From JAUCQB01 sp964586235 (GTDB lineage Bacteria > Planctomycetota > Phycisphaerae > UBA1845 > PWPN01), in assembly GCA_964586235.1 (NCBI GenBank), contig CAZPIO010000005.1, positions 1-64,000 of the forward strand: 64,000 nucleotides of DNA. The letters are read 5' to 3'. This document shows, one piece after another, positions 37,949 through 46,491 of this stretch. How positions within the stretch are numbered: position 1 is the stretch's first letter; every line of letters begins with the position of its first letter. A program made the position numbers and the translations under genes. The notes beneath the pieces were generated by a model, which had not been told where the DNA came from, made no database searches, and was given only the letters and a program-made list of their open reading frames with translations.

Positions 37949-39428
37949 CCTTGGCTTCTCCTGCTGCTGATTGAGCCGGGGCACCGTTCGCGGCACCCTG
38001 TTGAATCCGAGTTCTCTTCTGTTGCGGCGCGGCGTACTATTGCCTCCCCCCTCCGGACGCCGCCCTGGCGGTACGAGAGCCAGTGTGGAAAGCGTGCCAC
38101 CCGCTGTTCGAGATCTCCGAGACAGTCCTCCCGGCTACGCCGCCGAGCGGAGTCGGCTTATTGTACAGGATCTCGCTGAGCCAACCACCTCTCGAACACC
38201 GCCTCGCGGGTACGCCCGTCGTTCGCGCGTCAGCGGGTCCGGGGATACCTCATACCGTCAAGGCGGCGCGAGCGATTGAAAGGGAGGGCCCTCCGTGAGG
38301 GTTTCAAGAGCGTTGAGAATCAGAAGGTGGTGTAATTATGTCTTTTGGCTTCAAGAGAAGCCCATGAGCTTACTCCGGTTGCGCTGGATTCATCATCGGC
38401 AGTGTTCTGCGGATTCTCCCGGCCGCGGCGGTTCGCGCAATCGGAGCCTGCCGCGTATTACTCAGCGGGATGGAGCAGCAGCTTCTTACCTATTCCGCCC
38501 AGACAGCCCAAGTCCTACTTGGGTTCGTTTGGCGCAAAGGAGCCGTCCGCTATCAGTTCTCGGCTTTCAGCCAGACACGGGCGGTGACGACTTGCCGGCG
38601 AAGACTGACAACGGAGAACTGATAGCTGAAGACTACCGGCGTGGTTGGGTTCGTTTCGCAAAACGTGCCGTGAGTGCTCGGGTGTCGGGCGGACGAGGTT
38701 GAGGAGGGTTTTCATCGCGCTGGATGAGTGCCGATCGCTTCTGGAGAAGGGTTTGACTTGTCAAAGAGCGTAGGTGGGAGACGGGCGGGGTGCCGGCCAG
38801 TTCAGTGCGGGTCGGCGCGCAGCCTGTCCGCTGGTCCCATCATGAACGTAACACGGCAGCGCGCCCCGGAAGAAGCGATGAAGGCGGAACGCGGAGCAGC
38901 GAAAGACGCGGAGGAAAGGAGAAGAATGACGAATGACGAAACCAGAATGTCGAAGACTCGCCGTGGCGAGACGAAAGAAATCCGAATGGGGAAGACCGGC
39001 ACAGGTTCGGCGCGACGACTGTGGTGGGACGAAGACCGGATGGATGGAACCGCCATGACGCCGGGAACCAAGAAGATTGCGGAGGAGAATGGGAACCACC
39101 GATGGACACGGAGTGAGGGGAAGCAGTCAGCTTTCAGCTCTTGGCCGTGAGCGGGCGGAGGGGTGTCCGCAGATTGCGCAGATTTCGCAGATTCTGGGAG
39201 AGGGGGAAAGAAGATGCCCGCCACGGTCGCCCCGAGCCTGCCCACCGTGGCGGGCGACCAGGACGGGTGAACTCGGACGCGGGGAGGTGGCGAGAGGGTG
39301 TCAACCACGAAATAGGCGAATTACACGAAAAGGGATCGGAGGCGGGAAAGAGGAAGACCCCCACCACGGTCGCCACGGTGACCAGGACGGGTAAACTCCG
39401 ACGCGGGAAACGGACGCGGAGATGGGTC
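37949..39428. repeat. 1.5-kb non-coding repeat-rich spacer
   Basis: I see no credible gene. It carries two inverted copies of the AACGAACCCA-type repeat (about 38517-38533 and 38645-38661, TTGGGTTCGTTT orientation). A tract near 38926-38990 (GAATGACGAATGACGAAACC) is akin to one at 46808-46860. Several copies of a CCGCCACGGTCGCC-type hairpin unit lie between 39210 and 39400. Such tracts are usual in planctomycete accessory DNA. Confidence 0.6.
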
Positions 39429-39656
39429 GTGGGGGGCATGGCGCTGGCACTTCAGGGCGTCTTGATGTACTTTATGGGGGTCGAAGGGCAGGGTGGCCGT
39501 GGGTCCGAGGCAGTTCAGGACCCTGCCCGGCGACATGCTTGGCGTAATGTGGCAGCCAGACTCATCTACCCGCACAGCCGGCGATCCGAGCGGTAGTCGA
39601 TGCCGAACGAAGCGGACACGTGCCGACGTTTTGTCGTTCCCAGGGTTCAGGCCGCT
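39429..39656. repeat. 228-bp direct repeat, copy 1
   Basis: Matches 41772-42001 almost base for base. It covers about 170 bases of non-coding DNA, including a GGGCAGGGT ... ACCCTGCCC inverted repeat, plus the first codons of an hsdR-type gene (MPNEADTCRRFVVPR). The two copies bracket the AlbA_2/Schlafen gene. Confidence 0.9.
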
Positions 39657-40019
39657 GGGTGGGACACCGAGCCGCACCGGCTCAACGAGCAGGTCACCTT
39701 CACCGATGGCCGTATCATCGTCACCGGCCAGCGGGGCCGCCGCCGCCCCGGCAAGCGGGCCGACTACATCCTCCGCTACCGGCCAGACATGCCCATCGCC
39801 GTGGTCGAGGCCAAGCCGACCTACGCCACCCCAGGCGACGGGCTCCAGCAGGCTGGAGAGTATGCCAAGCACGGGACGGCGCAATTCGTGATCCCGGACG
39901 TGCCGGGGCCGCCGCTGACAACCACCATGGACCCGGTGGCGCAATCATGGCAACCGGTACAGAAGGTGCAGCACTACTCGCTTTCAACCAGCGCACTGAG
40001 CATGGGACTGATGACATGA
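39600..40019 (+). pseudogene. hsdR: hsdR 5' fragment (type I restriction endonuclease subunit)
   Basis: A 139-residue frame. Residues 1-105 match the start of type I restriction HsdR proteins: NEADTCRRFVVPRVQAAGWD, EQVTFTDGRIIV, RRRPGKRADYILRY and PIAVVEAKPTYATPGDGLQQA, where DYxLRY...VVEAK is the PD-ExK nuclease core. The similarity then breaks off (KHGTAQFVIPDVPG...) and the frame ends, so the helicase part of the roughly 900-residue protein is missing. Its TGA overlaps the ATG of the next gene (ATGA), so translation of the remnant could feed the ATPase gene. Confidence 0.8.
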
Positions 40020-41506
40020 CGTTCGCCGCGAAACAGCTTGCCAGGATCGTGAGAGTGGGTGAAGGCCCGGCGCTGGAGTTCAAGCGCTCGACGGGCGAGC
40101 TGAAGGAGGGCATGCAAACCCTTTGCGCCTTCCTGAACGGCTCCGGCGGTACGGTTCTCTTCGGCGTCCGGGTGGACGGGACCATCGAGGGACAGCAGGT
40201 CTCCGATCAGACGCTCCGAGATATCGCGCAAGCCGCCGACCGCTTCGAGCCTCCCGCTCATGTGTCCATTCATCGCGTCAAGGTCAAGGCCGGCCGTGAG
40301 GTCATCGCCGTCGCGATCGACGACAGCCAGGACGTCCGCCCGTTCACCTACGAAGGTCGGGCTTATGAGCGCGTGGGGAGCACGACCCGGCGGATGCCGC
40401 AGGCGAAATACGAACGACCGCTCGTCGAGCGAGGCCACTCCAAACGTCGCTGGGAGAACCTTCCCGCCGAGAGACTGGCGCTCAAGGACCTGGACCGCAA
40501 GGAAATCCTGCGGACGCGCGAGTTGGCCATCCAGCAGAACCGGATCTCGCCGGAAACCAGCCGCGACATCGGCGAAATCCTCGACCGGTTGGGACTGCGG
40601 GTCGGTGGCGTCCTGACGCAGGCCGCCCAGGTGCTCTATGGAAAGCGATTCCTGCCCGACTACCCGCAATGCCTTCTCAAGATGGGACGTTTCCGGGGCA
40701 CCGAAGTCACCGGCGAGATCGTGGACAACCGGCAGGAACAGATGAACGCCTTCGCCATGGTTCGGGAGGGTATGGAGTTTCTCACGAAGACCATGCCCTT
40801 GGGGGCCCGCTTCCCCGAGGGACAGATATTCCGCGAAGATCGCTTCCCGCTCCCCTTGGACGCCCTCCGGGAGATCCTCCTCAACGCCGTCATGCACCGC
40901 GACTACTCCCACTACTCCGGCTATATCGCCATCGCGGTCTTTGACGACCGGATCGAGATCCGCAGCTACGGCCGGCTGCCGACCGGCATCACGATCAAAC
41001 AGCTTTCAGGGAAGCATGACTCCAAGCCCGTCAATCCGTTGATTGCGGGCGCGTTTCACCGCACCGGAGCGGTGGAAGTATGGGGCCGCGGCACGAACCG
41101 AGTGATTGCCCTGTGCAGGCGGCATGGCGCGGCCCCGCCGAGGTTCAGCGAACAGAGCGGCTTTCTCACGGTCACCTTCAAGGCACAGATGGTTGTTGGC
41201 GCCTCCACCCCGCAAGTCACCCCGCAAGTCACCCCGCAAGTCACCCCGCAAGTCACCCCGCAAGTCGCCCCGCAAGTCGTGGCAGCTCTGATTGCTGCCC
41301 GCACGGAGTCGAAGACACGGGAGGAGTTGCAGGAGGCCAGCGGCATCAAGGACCGGGAACATTTTCGCAAGGCCTACCTTGAGCCGATGCTCGCCACGGG
41401 CTGGTTAGAGCGGACCATTCCTGACAAGCCGCGCAGCCGCTTGCAGCGCTACCGGACGACGGAAGCGGGGCTGGCGATGGTGGAGAAGATGGAGCGTGAA
41501 CGATAA
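40016..41506 (+). CDS. AlbA_2/Schlafen-type ATP-binding protein (RecG-C-like)
   Basis: A 496-residue protein. Residues about 10-130 are the AlbA_2 (Schlafen AAA_4-like) nucleic-acid-binding domain (LEFKRSTGELKEGMQTLCAFLNGSGGTVLFGV). Residues about 280-395 are a HATPase-like module typical of the partner domain (REILLNAVMHRDYSHYSG, RSYGRLPTGIT, VEVWGRGTNRVI). Then comes a linker of six PQV-type units (residues 398-421) coded by a 12-bp tandem repeat, and a C-terminal winged helix (REELQEASGIKDREHFRKAYL). Such proteins are frequent accessory genes in type I restriction and defence loci and may act as regulators. The ATG overlaps the hsdR remnant stop; upstream in-frame codons belong to shadow frame. 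Confidence 0.85.
   Translation: MTFAAKQLARIVRVGEGPALEFKRSTGELKEGMQTLCAFLNGSGGTVLFGVRVDGTIEGQQVSDQTLRDIAQAADRFEPPAHVSIHRVKVKAGREVIAVAIDDSQDVRPFTYEGRAYERVGSTTRRMPQAKYERPLVERGHSKRRWENLPAERLALKDLDRKEILRTRELAIQQNRISPETSRDIGEILDRLGLRVGGVLTQAAQVLYGKRFLPDYPQCLLKMGRFRGTEVTGEIVDNRQEQMNAFAMVREGMEFLTKTMPLGARFPEGQIFREDRFPLPLDALREILLNAVMHRDYSHYSGYIAIAVFDDRIEIRSYGRLPTGITIKQLSGKHDSKPVNPLIAGAFHRTGAVEVWGRGTNRVIALCRRHGAAPPRFSEQSGFLTVTFKAQMVVGASTPQVTPQVTPQVTPQVTPQVAPQVVAALIAARTESKTREELQEASGIKDREHFRKAYLEPMLATGWLERTIPDKPRSRLQRYRTTEAGLAMVEKMERER
41207..41278 (+). repeat. 12-bp coding microsatellite (TPQV)6
   Basis: Six tandem copies of ACCCCGCAAGTC, the last starting with G, encode TPQV five times and APQV once in the hinge of the ATP-binding protein. 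Unit number is free to vary without frameshift. Confidence 0.95.
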
Positions 41507-41771
41507 GGAGGCTGCGTGACAGTACGCTTAAGGCTGCCGGCCGGGCCGTGGCCGACGCCGATGTGCATGAGAAGGATCTGGGCTACGATCTGACCAGGTC
41601 CGGGTGGCCCATCCTCGCCCTGGTCCGCCGTGGCGACCGCGGCGAGGGTGGGGGCGCGATGATGGATGAAGGCGGAAGGTCGCCGCAGGCCTGTCCGCCG
41701 TGGCGGGCGACTCGCCGTGGCGAGCTGAGTCAAGGCAGACGGAAGGCGTGGTCCGCAGATTTCGCAGATTC

Positions 41772-42001
41772 CGTGGGGGGGCATGGCGCTGGCACTTCAG
41801 GGCGTCTTGATGTACTTTACGGGGGTCGAGGGGCAGGGTGGCCGTGGGTCCGAGGCAGTTCAGGACCCTGCCCGGCGACATGCTTGGCGTAATGTGGCAG
41901 CGAGACTCATCTACCCGCACAGACGGCGATCAGAGCGGTAGTCGATGCCGAACGAAGCGGATACTTGTCGACGTTTTGTCGTCCCCCGGCTCCAGGCCGC
42001 C
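41772..42001. repeat. 228-bp direct repeat, copy 2
   Basis: Second copy of 39429-39656, with one extra G in the first G-run and a handful of substitutions. The 41507-41771 stretch before it holds only CGCCACGG-type repeats and the GCAGATTTCGCAGATT tract that also occurs near 39168. Confidence 0.9.
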
Positions 42002-42067
42002 GCGGCCGCCGAACTCGACGCCCTCCTCCCCTCCATCCTCGACAAGGCCTTCAAGGGGGAACCATGA
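41945..42067 (+). pseudogene. Chimeric remnant: hsdR start joined to hsdS end
   Basis: A 40-residue frame. The first 18 residues are the HsdR start (MPNEADTCRRFVVPRLQA). The rest (AELDALLPSILDKAFKGE) is the C terminus of a type I specificity subunit, identical in most positions to the hsdS remnant ending at 46491. The join falls in LQAA, which both proteins share, pointing to recombination at a short homology. Its TGA overlaps the ATG of the next gene. Confidence 0.8.
41990..42060. repeat. 71-bp direct repeat of the hsdS 3' end, copy 1
   Basis: Nearly identical to 46414-46485 (CTCCAGGCCGCC ... AAGGGGGAA). The two copies bracket the four-gene accessory group at 42064-46210. Confidence 0.88.
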
Positions 42068-42657
42068 CGACGCCGCTGACTTTCCTCGATTCTGACGCCC
42101 AACAAGAACTCTTGCTTCGTGTTGATCGCGACATGGAACCGGAGGAGAAACGATACAACCGGAGGAAGTCGGAGATACTTCAGGATCATATCAAACGCGG
42201 CCTCGCCAGCACTACAGTCTGTACGGGTCATCTTTGGGCGGAAGAGCTGGATCATCTGCGCCGGGTCGCTCGGATCACGTGCGATGCCATTTTCAAGATC
42301 ATTGAGGCCAAGAGCATCTGTCTGGAAAGGGAGCATATTGAAGAGATCCAGCGGTTCCTTGCAGAGCCGTTCCTGAAGAACGCAAAGCTCGCCCAAGAGG
42401 CTCTGGTCGAAAAGGAAAACAAGATGGGCTTGCCGGTACACGTGGCCAAGGGGCCAACTGCGGAGACGCGCATTCAGGAAGCGGTGGAAATGGAGACAGT
42501 GACCGAAGTACTCATTCGTTCCGCCGAGCTCCGACGCAAGCAGGAGGCAACTCGGACTGCCAGGAAGCGAGGCGTGGTCAAAGAGGTGCTCCTGCTGCTC
42601 GGGGCCGGCTTCATTGGTGTCCTGGGTACTCTGTTCACGCAGTGGTTGACGAGATAG
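42064..42657 (+). CDS. Small tail-anchored membrane protein of unknown function
   Basis: A 197-residue, mostly helical, charged protein (MTTPLTFLDSDAQQELLLRV...) ending in one transmembrane helix (EVLLLLGAGFIGVLGTLFTQW), which suggests a cytoplasmic domain held at the membrane. The ATG overlaps the stop of the hsdR/hsdS chimera (ATGA). GC content is lower than in the housekeeping blocks. I recognise no domain. As first gene of the group between the 71-bp repeats it may be a defence accessory or membrane effector, which is inference from place only. Confidence 0.7.
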   Translation: MTTPLTFLDSDAQQELLLRVDRDMEPEEKRYNRRKSEILQDHIKRGLASTTVCTGHLWAEELDHLRRVARITCDAIFKIIEAKSICLEREHIEEIQRFLAEPFLKNAKLAQEALVEKENKMGLPVHVAKGPTAETRIQEAVEMETVTEVLIRSAELRRKQEATRTARKRGVVKEVLLLLGAGFIGVLGTLFTQWLTR

Positions 42658-42694
42658 CCGATATGTGAAAGCCTGGAAGAGGAGAGCCTTAACC

Positions 42695-43402
42695 ATGGCG
42701 AGACGTAAACCGCTCGTATGCCAGTTCCTGGAGAACATCTCCCGGACTGCCCTGGAGGAGTACGAGGACATCATCCGTGACTTTGTGCGCGGCCGCCACG
42801 GCGTTTACGCCCTGTACCGGCGGAAGAAGTTGTACTACGTCGGCCTGGCCCGCAACCTCCGCAACCGGCTGACCCAGCACCTCAGGGACCGCCACGGCCA
42901 GTCCTGGGACCGGTTCAGCGTGTACCTGACCATCGGCGACGGGCATATGAAGGAGCTTGAGTCACTGATCCTGCGGATCGTCCGTCCGCTCGGTAACAAG
43001 CAGCTTGGCAAGTTTGCCAAGTCGGAGAATCTGCGGCAGCAACTCGCCCGACGCATTCGGGCCTATGAGCGGCAGAGGCTGGACGAGCTGCTGGGTCGAA
43101 TCCGGATACTGAAACTCGACGGACAGGGCCGGATCCGCGGCCGGGCCAAGCTGGATGGCCGCCAGCCGGTCCTGGCCCGCTACATCAGGGAGCCTATGCG
43201 TCTGCGGGCGCGGTTCAAGGGCAATCTACTCAAAGCGAAGGTCCGGCGAGATGGGCGAATCCGCTACGATGGCCGGCTGTTCAACTCGCCCTCGGACGCC
43301 GCCCGAGTTGCCGCCCGGCGCCGCGCCATGAACGGCTGGTGGTTCTGGACCTATGAACGCGCCCCCGGCGACTGGGTGAAGCTTAGGGAACTGCGACGAT
43401 AG
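42695..43402 (+). CDS. GIY-YIG nuclease-domain protein
   Basis: A 235-residue protein starting at ATG 42695 after AGAGGAGAG. Residues about 37-100 carry the GIY-YIG pattern: GVYALYRRKKLYYVGLARNLRNRLTQHL, with GVY and YVG in place of GIY/YIG and the catalytic Arg downstream, then ELESLILRIVRP with the Glu. The basic C-terminal part (RYDGRLFNSPSDAARVAARRRAMNGWWFWTYE) resembles the short DNA-binding domain seen in restriction-linked proteins of this sort. A DNA nuclease role in defence is likely but unproven. It sits 37 bases after the membrane-protein gene. Confidence 0.8.
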   Translation: MARRKPLVCQFLENISRTALEEYEDIIRDFVRGRHGVYALYRRKKLYYVGLARNLRNRLTQHLRDRHGQSWDRFSVYLTIGDGHMKELESLILRIVRPLGNKQLGKFAKSENLRQQLARRIRAYERQRLDELLGRIRILKLDGQGRIRGRAKLDGRQPVLARYIREPMRLRARFKGNLLKAKVRRDGRIRYDGRLFNSPSDAARVAARRRAMNGWWFWTYERAPGDWVKLRELRR

Positions 43403-43476
43403 CGCTCAGCCTGGAGGGGTACACCGACGGCATCCAGCACTGTGTCGGGCAATAGGCAAGAAAGGCAGGCATCAGC

Positions 43477-44784
43477 ATGACAGCTTCGCGAAGTCGGAAA
43501 TCTATCCCGGGCCGTGTGATTATCGTCACGAGCCTGCTGCCCCTGTGTATCTGGGGCTGTGCCCTGTGTGAAATCGACTACAAGCCACTGGGGCAGTGGA
43601 AGATCGAGCCTGTCCAAAGTGCAAGGGTGGTGGATGGTCATCCTGGCCGAAGTGAGGAGTTCGCCGCCCAGTTGCAGTTGCCCCACAACAGCCCTCGGGA
43701 GAGGTCAGCATTGAGCATCAAGGCCAGGCACGAACTGACCTCTCAGCTTGGCTCGCACGACTATCGTCTTATCGGCATCATAGCTGGCGGGGGCAATGCC
43801 TACACCTCGCTGCCAGAGTTGAAGCAGAAGATGGCGCGGCGCGCAGCCAAGGAAGGCGGTGATGTGCTCTTGATCACCAAGACAGACGTGAGTCAGCGAC
43901 CATTTGTTTATACCGCGCCCGGCAACGCTTACACCAACGTGTACGGAAACACCGCATATACAACGTACCACCCAGGTGCGACGTACGCTGGCATGCTTTC
44001 CTTTCCCTCGGCGATGGGCTGGGTACTCAAGCATTCGCCTGGTTGGGATGAAGTCGCCCAGAAGATCCTGTTGATGGATGACGCTACGGTGGCGGAAATC
44101 GATGCGGAATGGTCTGCCGCCGCCTCGGAGAAGCCGCCCTATGGGGAGTTCGAGGAGCGAATGCGCTCGCTGATCAAGGCGAAGGCGGCCAGATTTGAAC
44201 TCGCAGCGGCGACTCACCCAGACCCCGCCGTTTCGCGCCCGGCTTCCGATGGAGTTGTGGCGACAGCGGCACGGTCGGTCGTGTTCATTGAGGCAGATGA
44301 GGCGATCGGCTCGGGATTCTGCATCGACACTCCCAAGACCATCCTGACTGCGAATCACGTGGTCGACGGGGCCAGCATCATCGTGGTCCGCACGCCCGAA
44401 GGGCAAAAAGCCTCTGCCGTGGTGCTGCGATTCGATTCGGACACAGACCTTGCTGCACTAATCCTGAGCAAATCCATCGGATTGCAGCCACTTCGGCTAC
44501 GTGACTCCGAACCGAGCCTCGGCGATGAATGCTATGCATTGGGGTCACCCAGGGGTCTGACCGGCACCGTAACCAAGGGCATCGTCAGCGCGGTCCGGGC
44601 CGGGAGGCTGGCCCAGTGGGTCCAAACTGACGCGGCCATCAACCCCGGCAACAGCGGCGGGCCGCTCATCGACCGCGACGGACGTGTCATCGGCGTGTGC
44701 GACTGGAAGCTTTCCGGCGGCGGCACCGAGGGTCTGGCCTTCGCCGTCGGCGCCGAAAGCATCCGCAAGATCCTTAACCCGTAG
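43477..44784 (+). CDS. Trypsin-like serine protease lipoprotein
   Basis: A 435-residue protein with a probable lipoprotein signal (LCIWGCALC). The N-terminal half has a YRLIGIIAGGGNAYTSLPELKQKMARRAAKEGGDVLLI segment, a surface-lipoprotein-like domain, and a Tyr/Thr/Asn-rich stretch. The C-terminal 190 residues are an HtrA/trypsin-fold protease with the full triad: His in LTANHVVDG, Asp in DSDTDLAAL, Ser in NPGNSGGPL. No PDZ domain follows. It lies 74 bases after the GIY-YIG gene inside the cassette between hsd remnants. An exported protease is an odd member for a nuclease cassette. Confidence 0.85.
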   Translation: MTASRSRKSIPGRVIIVTSLLPLCIWGCALCEIDYKPLGQWKIEPVQSARVVDGHPGRSEEFAAQLQLPHNSPRERSALSIKARHELTSQLGSHDYRLIGIIAGGGNAYTSLPELKQKMARRAAKEGGDVLLITKTDVSQRPFVYTAPGNAYTNVYGNTAYTTYHPGATYAGMLSFPSAMGWVLKHSPGWDEVAQKILLMDDATVAEIDAEWSAAASEKPPYGEFEERMRSLIKAKAARFELAAATHPDPAVSRPASDGVVATAARSVVFIEADEAIGSGFCIDTPKTILTANHVVDGASIIVVRTPEGQKASAVVLRFDSDTDLAALILSKSIGLQPLRLRDSEPSLGDECYALGSPRGLTGTVTKGIVSAVRAGRLAQWVQTDAAINPGNSGGPLIDRDGRVIGVCDWKLSGGGTEGLAFAVGAESIRKILNP

Positions 44785-44995
44785 GTTGGAGGACTCCACG
44801 GATCCATAAAGGTCTCGGGATGGACTATTACCGCCGGCCCCGCCTTCTTCGCGATCCCGGACCGCAGAGGGACGGAGCCACCACGGCAAGGGACGGGCCG
44901 AGGGTGATGCTGGTGGAGGATACCCTGGTGAGAGAGAAGTGGATTATGGACATTATGAGCGAGATCAGGATGGCTCTTGCGACGGGGAGGACACC

Positions 44996-46210
44996 ATGAC
45001 CAAGGAGCTTCGGCCAAGGGAGGCCCGTTCGCAGGTTGCTCTGGCTCGCCGATCCTCGATCGAAGGGCTCTACGCCCGTGTCCGCGCGATTCTGGACGAG
45101 TCGCGGTCAGAGGTGGTCCGCTCGGTCAACAGCACCATGGTCCGAACGTACTAACTGATTGGGAGGGAGATAGTCGAGGAAGAGCAAGGCGGCCAGCGGC
45201 GGGCCGAATACGGCGAGCAGCTTGTCGAGAATCTGGCCAATCGGCTGAGCCTCGACTATGGTCCCGGTTTCACGGCTGGTAATCTGCGGTACATGCGCCT
45301 CTTCTATCGCACTTACCCACATTTGCTGGAGCCCGGCATTCGTCACGCAGTGCGTGACGAATCTCGCAGCAGGCGGGCTGCGTTGAAACGTCACGCGGCG
45401 AGTGACGAATCAGCTCTTCCCGGACGCCTGAACCCCAATCTGTCGTGGACGCATTATCGGGTGCTCCTGAAGGTCGAATCACCGGCGGCCCGGTCGTTCT
45501 ATGAACTGGAAACCAGCCAAAACCACTGGTCTTCGCGCGAACTGGAACGCCAGGTTGGCAGCTTGCTGTTCGAGCGTCTGGCCCGGAGCCGAGACAAGAA
45601 GGGCCTGCTGCGATTGGCGAGGAAGGGCCAGGAGATCCAGTCCCCCGCTGACGTCATCAAGGACCCAATTGTGCTGGAGTTCCTCGGCCTGCCGGAGTCA
45701 CATCGCCTCGTTGAATCCCGGCTCGAGGAAGCGCTCCTGGATAAGCTGCAGGCATTTCTCCTGGAGATGGGCAAAAGATTCGCTTTCCTGGCCAGGCAGA
45801 AACGGATCTCGCTGGACGGCGACCACTTCTATGCCGACCTCGTCTTCTACCACGTAGTGCTCAAGTGCTACGTGCTCGTGGATCTCAAGACGGCCAAGCT
45901 GACCCATGCCGACCTGGGGCAGATGCAACTGTATGTCAACTACTTCGATCGTGAGTGCCTCAGCGCAGGGGACAATCCGACCATCGGCCTGATCCTCTGT
46001 ACTGACAAGAACGACGCCGTTGTGAAATACACCCTGGGCGATAGCGCCCGCCGGATCTTCGCCAGCCGCTACAAGCTCTATCTTCCGGATGAGGAGGATC
46101 TGGCCAACGAGATCGAGGCAACTCGCAGAAGCCTGGAACGCCGCCGTCTTTCTGTGCGGCGGGTCGCGTCCCGGCAAGGCCCCTGGAAACGCAGTGGAGG
46201 CCGGAAATGA
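44996..46210 (+). pseudogene. DUF1016 (YhcG-type) PD-(D/E)xK nuclease interrupted by a stop codon
   Basis: One reading frame from ATG 44996 to TGA 46210 encodes a DUF1016 protein but has TAA at 45152-45154 exactly where the family has TYWxIG (VNSTMVRTY-stop-LIGREIVEEEQ). After the stop the frame continues through LRYMRLFYRTYP, LNPNLSWTHYRVLL, WSSRELERQVGSLLFERL, and the nuclease core HFYADLVFYHVVLKCYVLVDLK and PTIGLILCTDK. Translation could restart at ATG 45293, leaving a 305-residue protein with the whole nuclease core but no N-terminal DNA-binding part. A 25-bp perfect palindrome at 45338-45362 lies in the coding sequence. The stop overlaps the hsdS remnant start (ATGA). DUF1016 proteins often accompany type I restriction genes. 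Confidence 0.82.
45338..45407. repeat. Palindromic element inside the DUF1016 frame
   Basis: ATTCGTCACGCA-G-TGCGTGACGAAT (45338-45362) is a perfect palindrome of 12-base arms. A partial copy CGTCAC...GTGACG lies at 45389-45407. They encode IRHAVRDES and the weaker KRHAASDES. The segment separates YPHLLEPG from LNPNLSWTHY, a place where DUF1016 genes vary in length. Confidence 0.8.
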
Positions 46211-46491
46211 CCCGGTGCTGGTCGGCGGTGCCGCTGGGGCAGGCGCTCGCGCACTACCAAGAGTACGTCGATGCGCCTGAAACCAGGCAATAGGCGGCTG
46301 TTCGACCTCGCAATCTGCTGGCAGCCATCGTCCCTTTGCCCCCTCTTTCCGGGCAGCGTCGCATCGTGGAGTACCTGGACGGCCTGCAAGCCAAGGTGGA
46401 CCGGCTGAAGGAACTCCAGGCCGCCACCGCCGCCGAACTCGACGCCCTCCTCCCCTCCATCCTCGACAAGGCCTTCAAGGGGGAATTGTGA
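46207..46491 (+). pseudogene. hsdS: hsdS remnant (type I specificity subunit)
   Basis: The frame opens at ATG 46207 with the HsdS start (WSAVPLGQALAHYQEYVDAPE), hits TAG at 46291, and continues in the same frame with the HsdS C terminus (AAIVPLPPLSGQRRIVEYLDGLQAKVDRLKELQ ... DALLPSILDKAFKGEL). Both target-recognition domains are gone, so about 300 residues are deleted. No hsdM is in the window. Confidence 0.85.
46414..46485. repeat. 71-bp direct repeat of the hsdS 3' end, copy 2
   Basis: The original coding context of the repeat whose other copy lies at 41990-42060. Confidence 0.88.

Noticed and set aside
38295..38702. A 135-codon frame in the spacer left of the hsd island
   Set aside because: It runs across dispersed repeats, has no ribosome site or domain, and reads as shuffled Arg/Ser-rich sequence.
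41207..41278. CRISPR-like regular repeat
   Set aside because: Units are 12 bp without spacers and lie in frame inside a gene.
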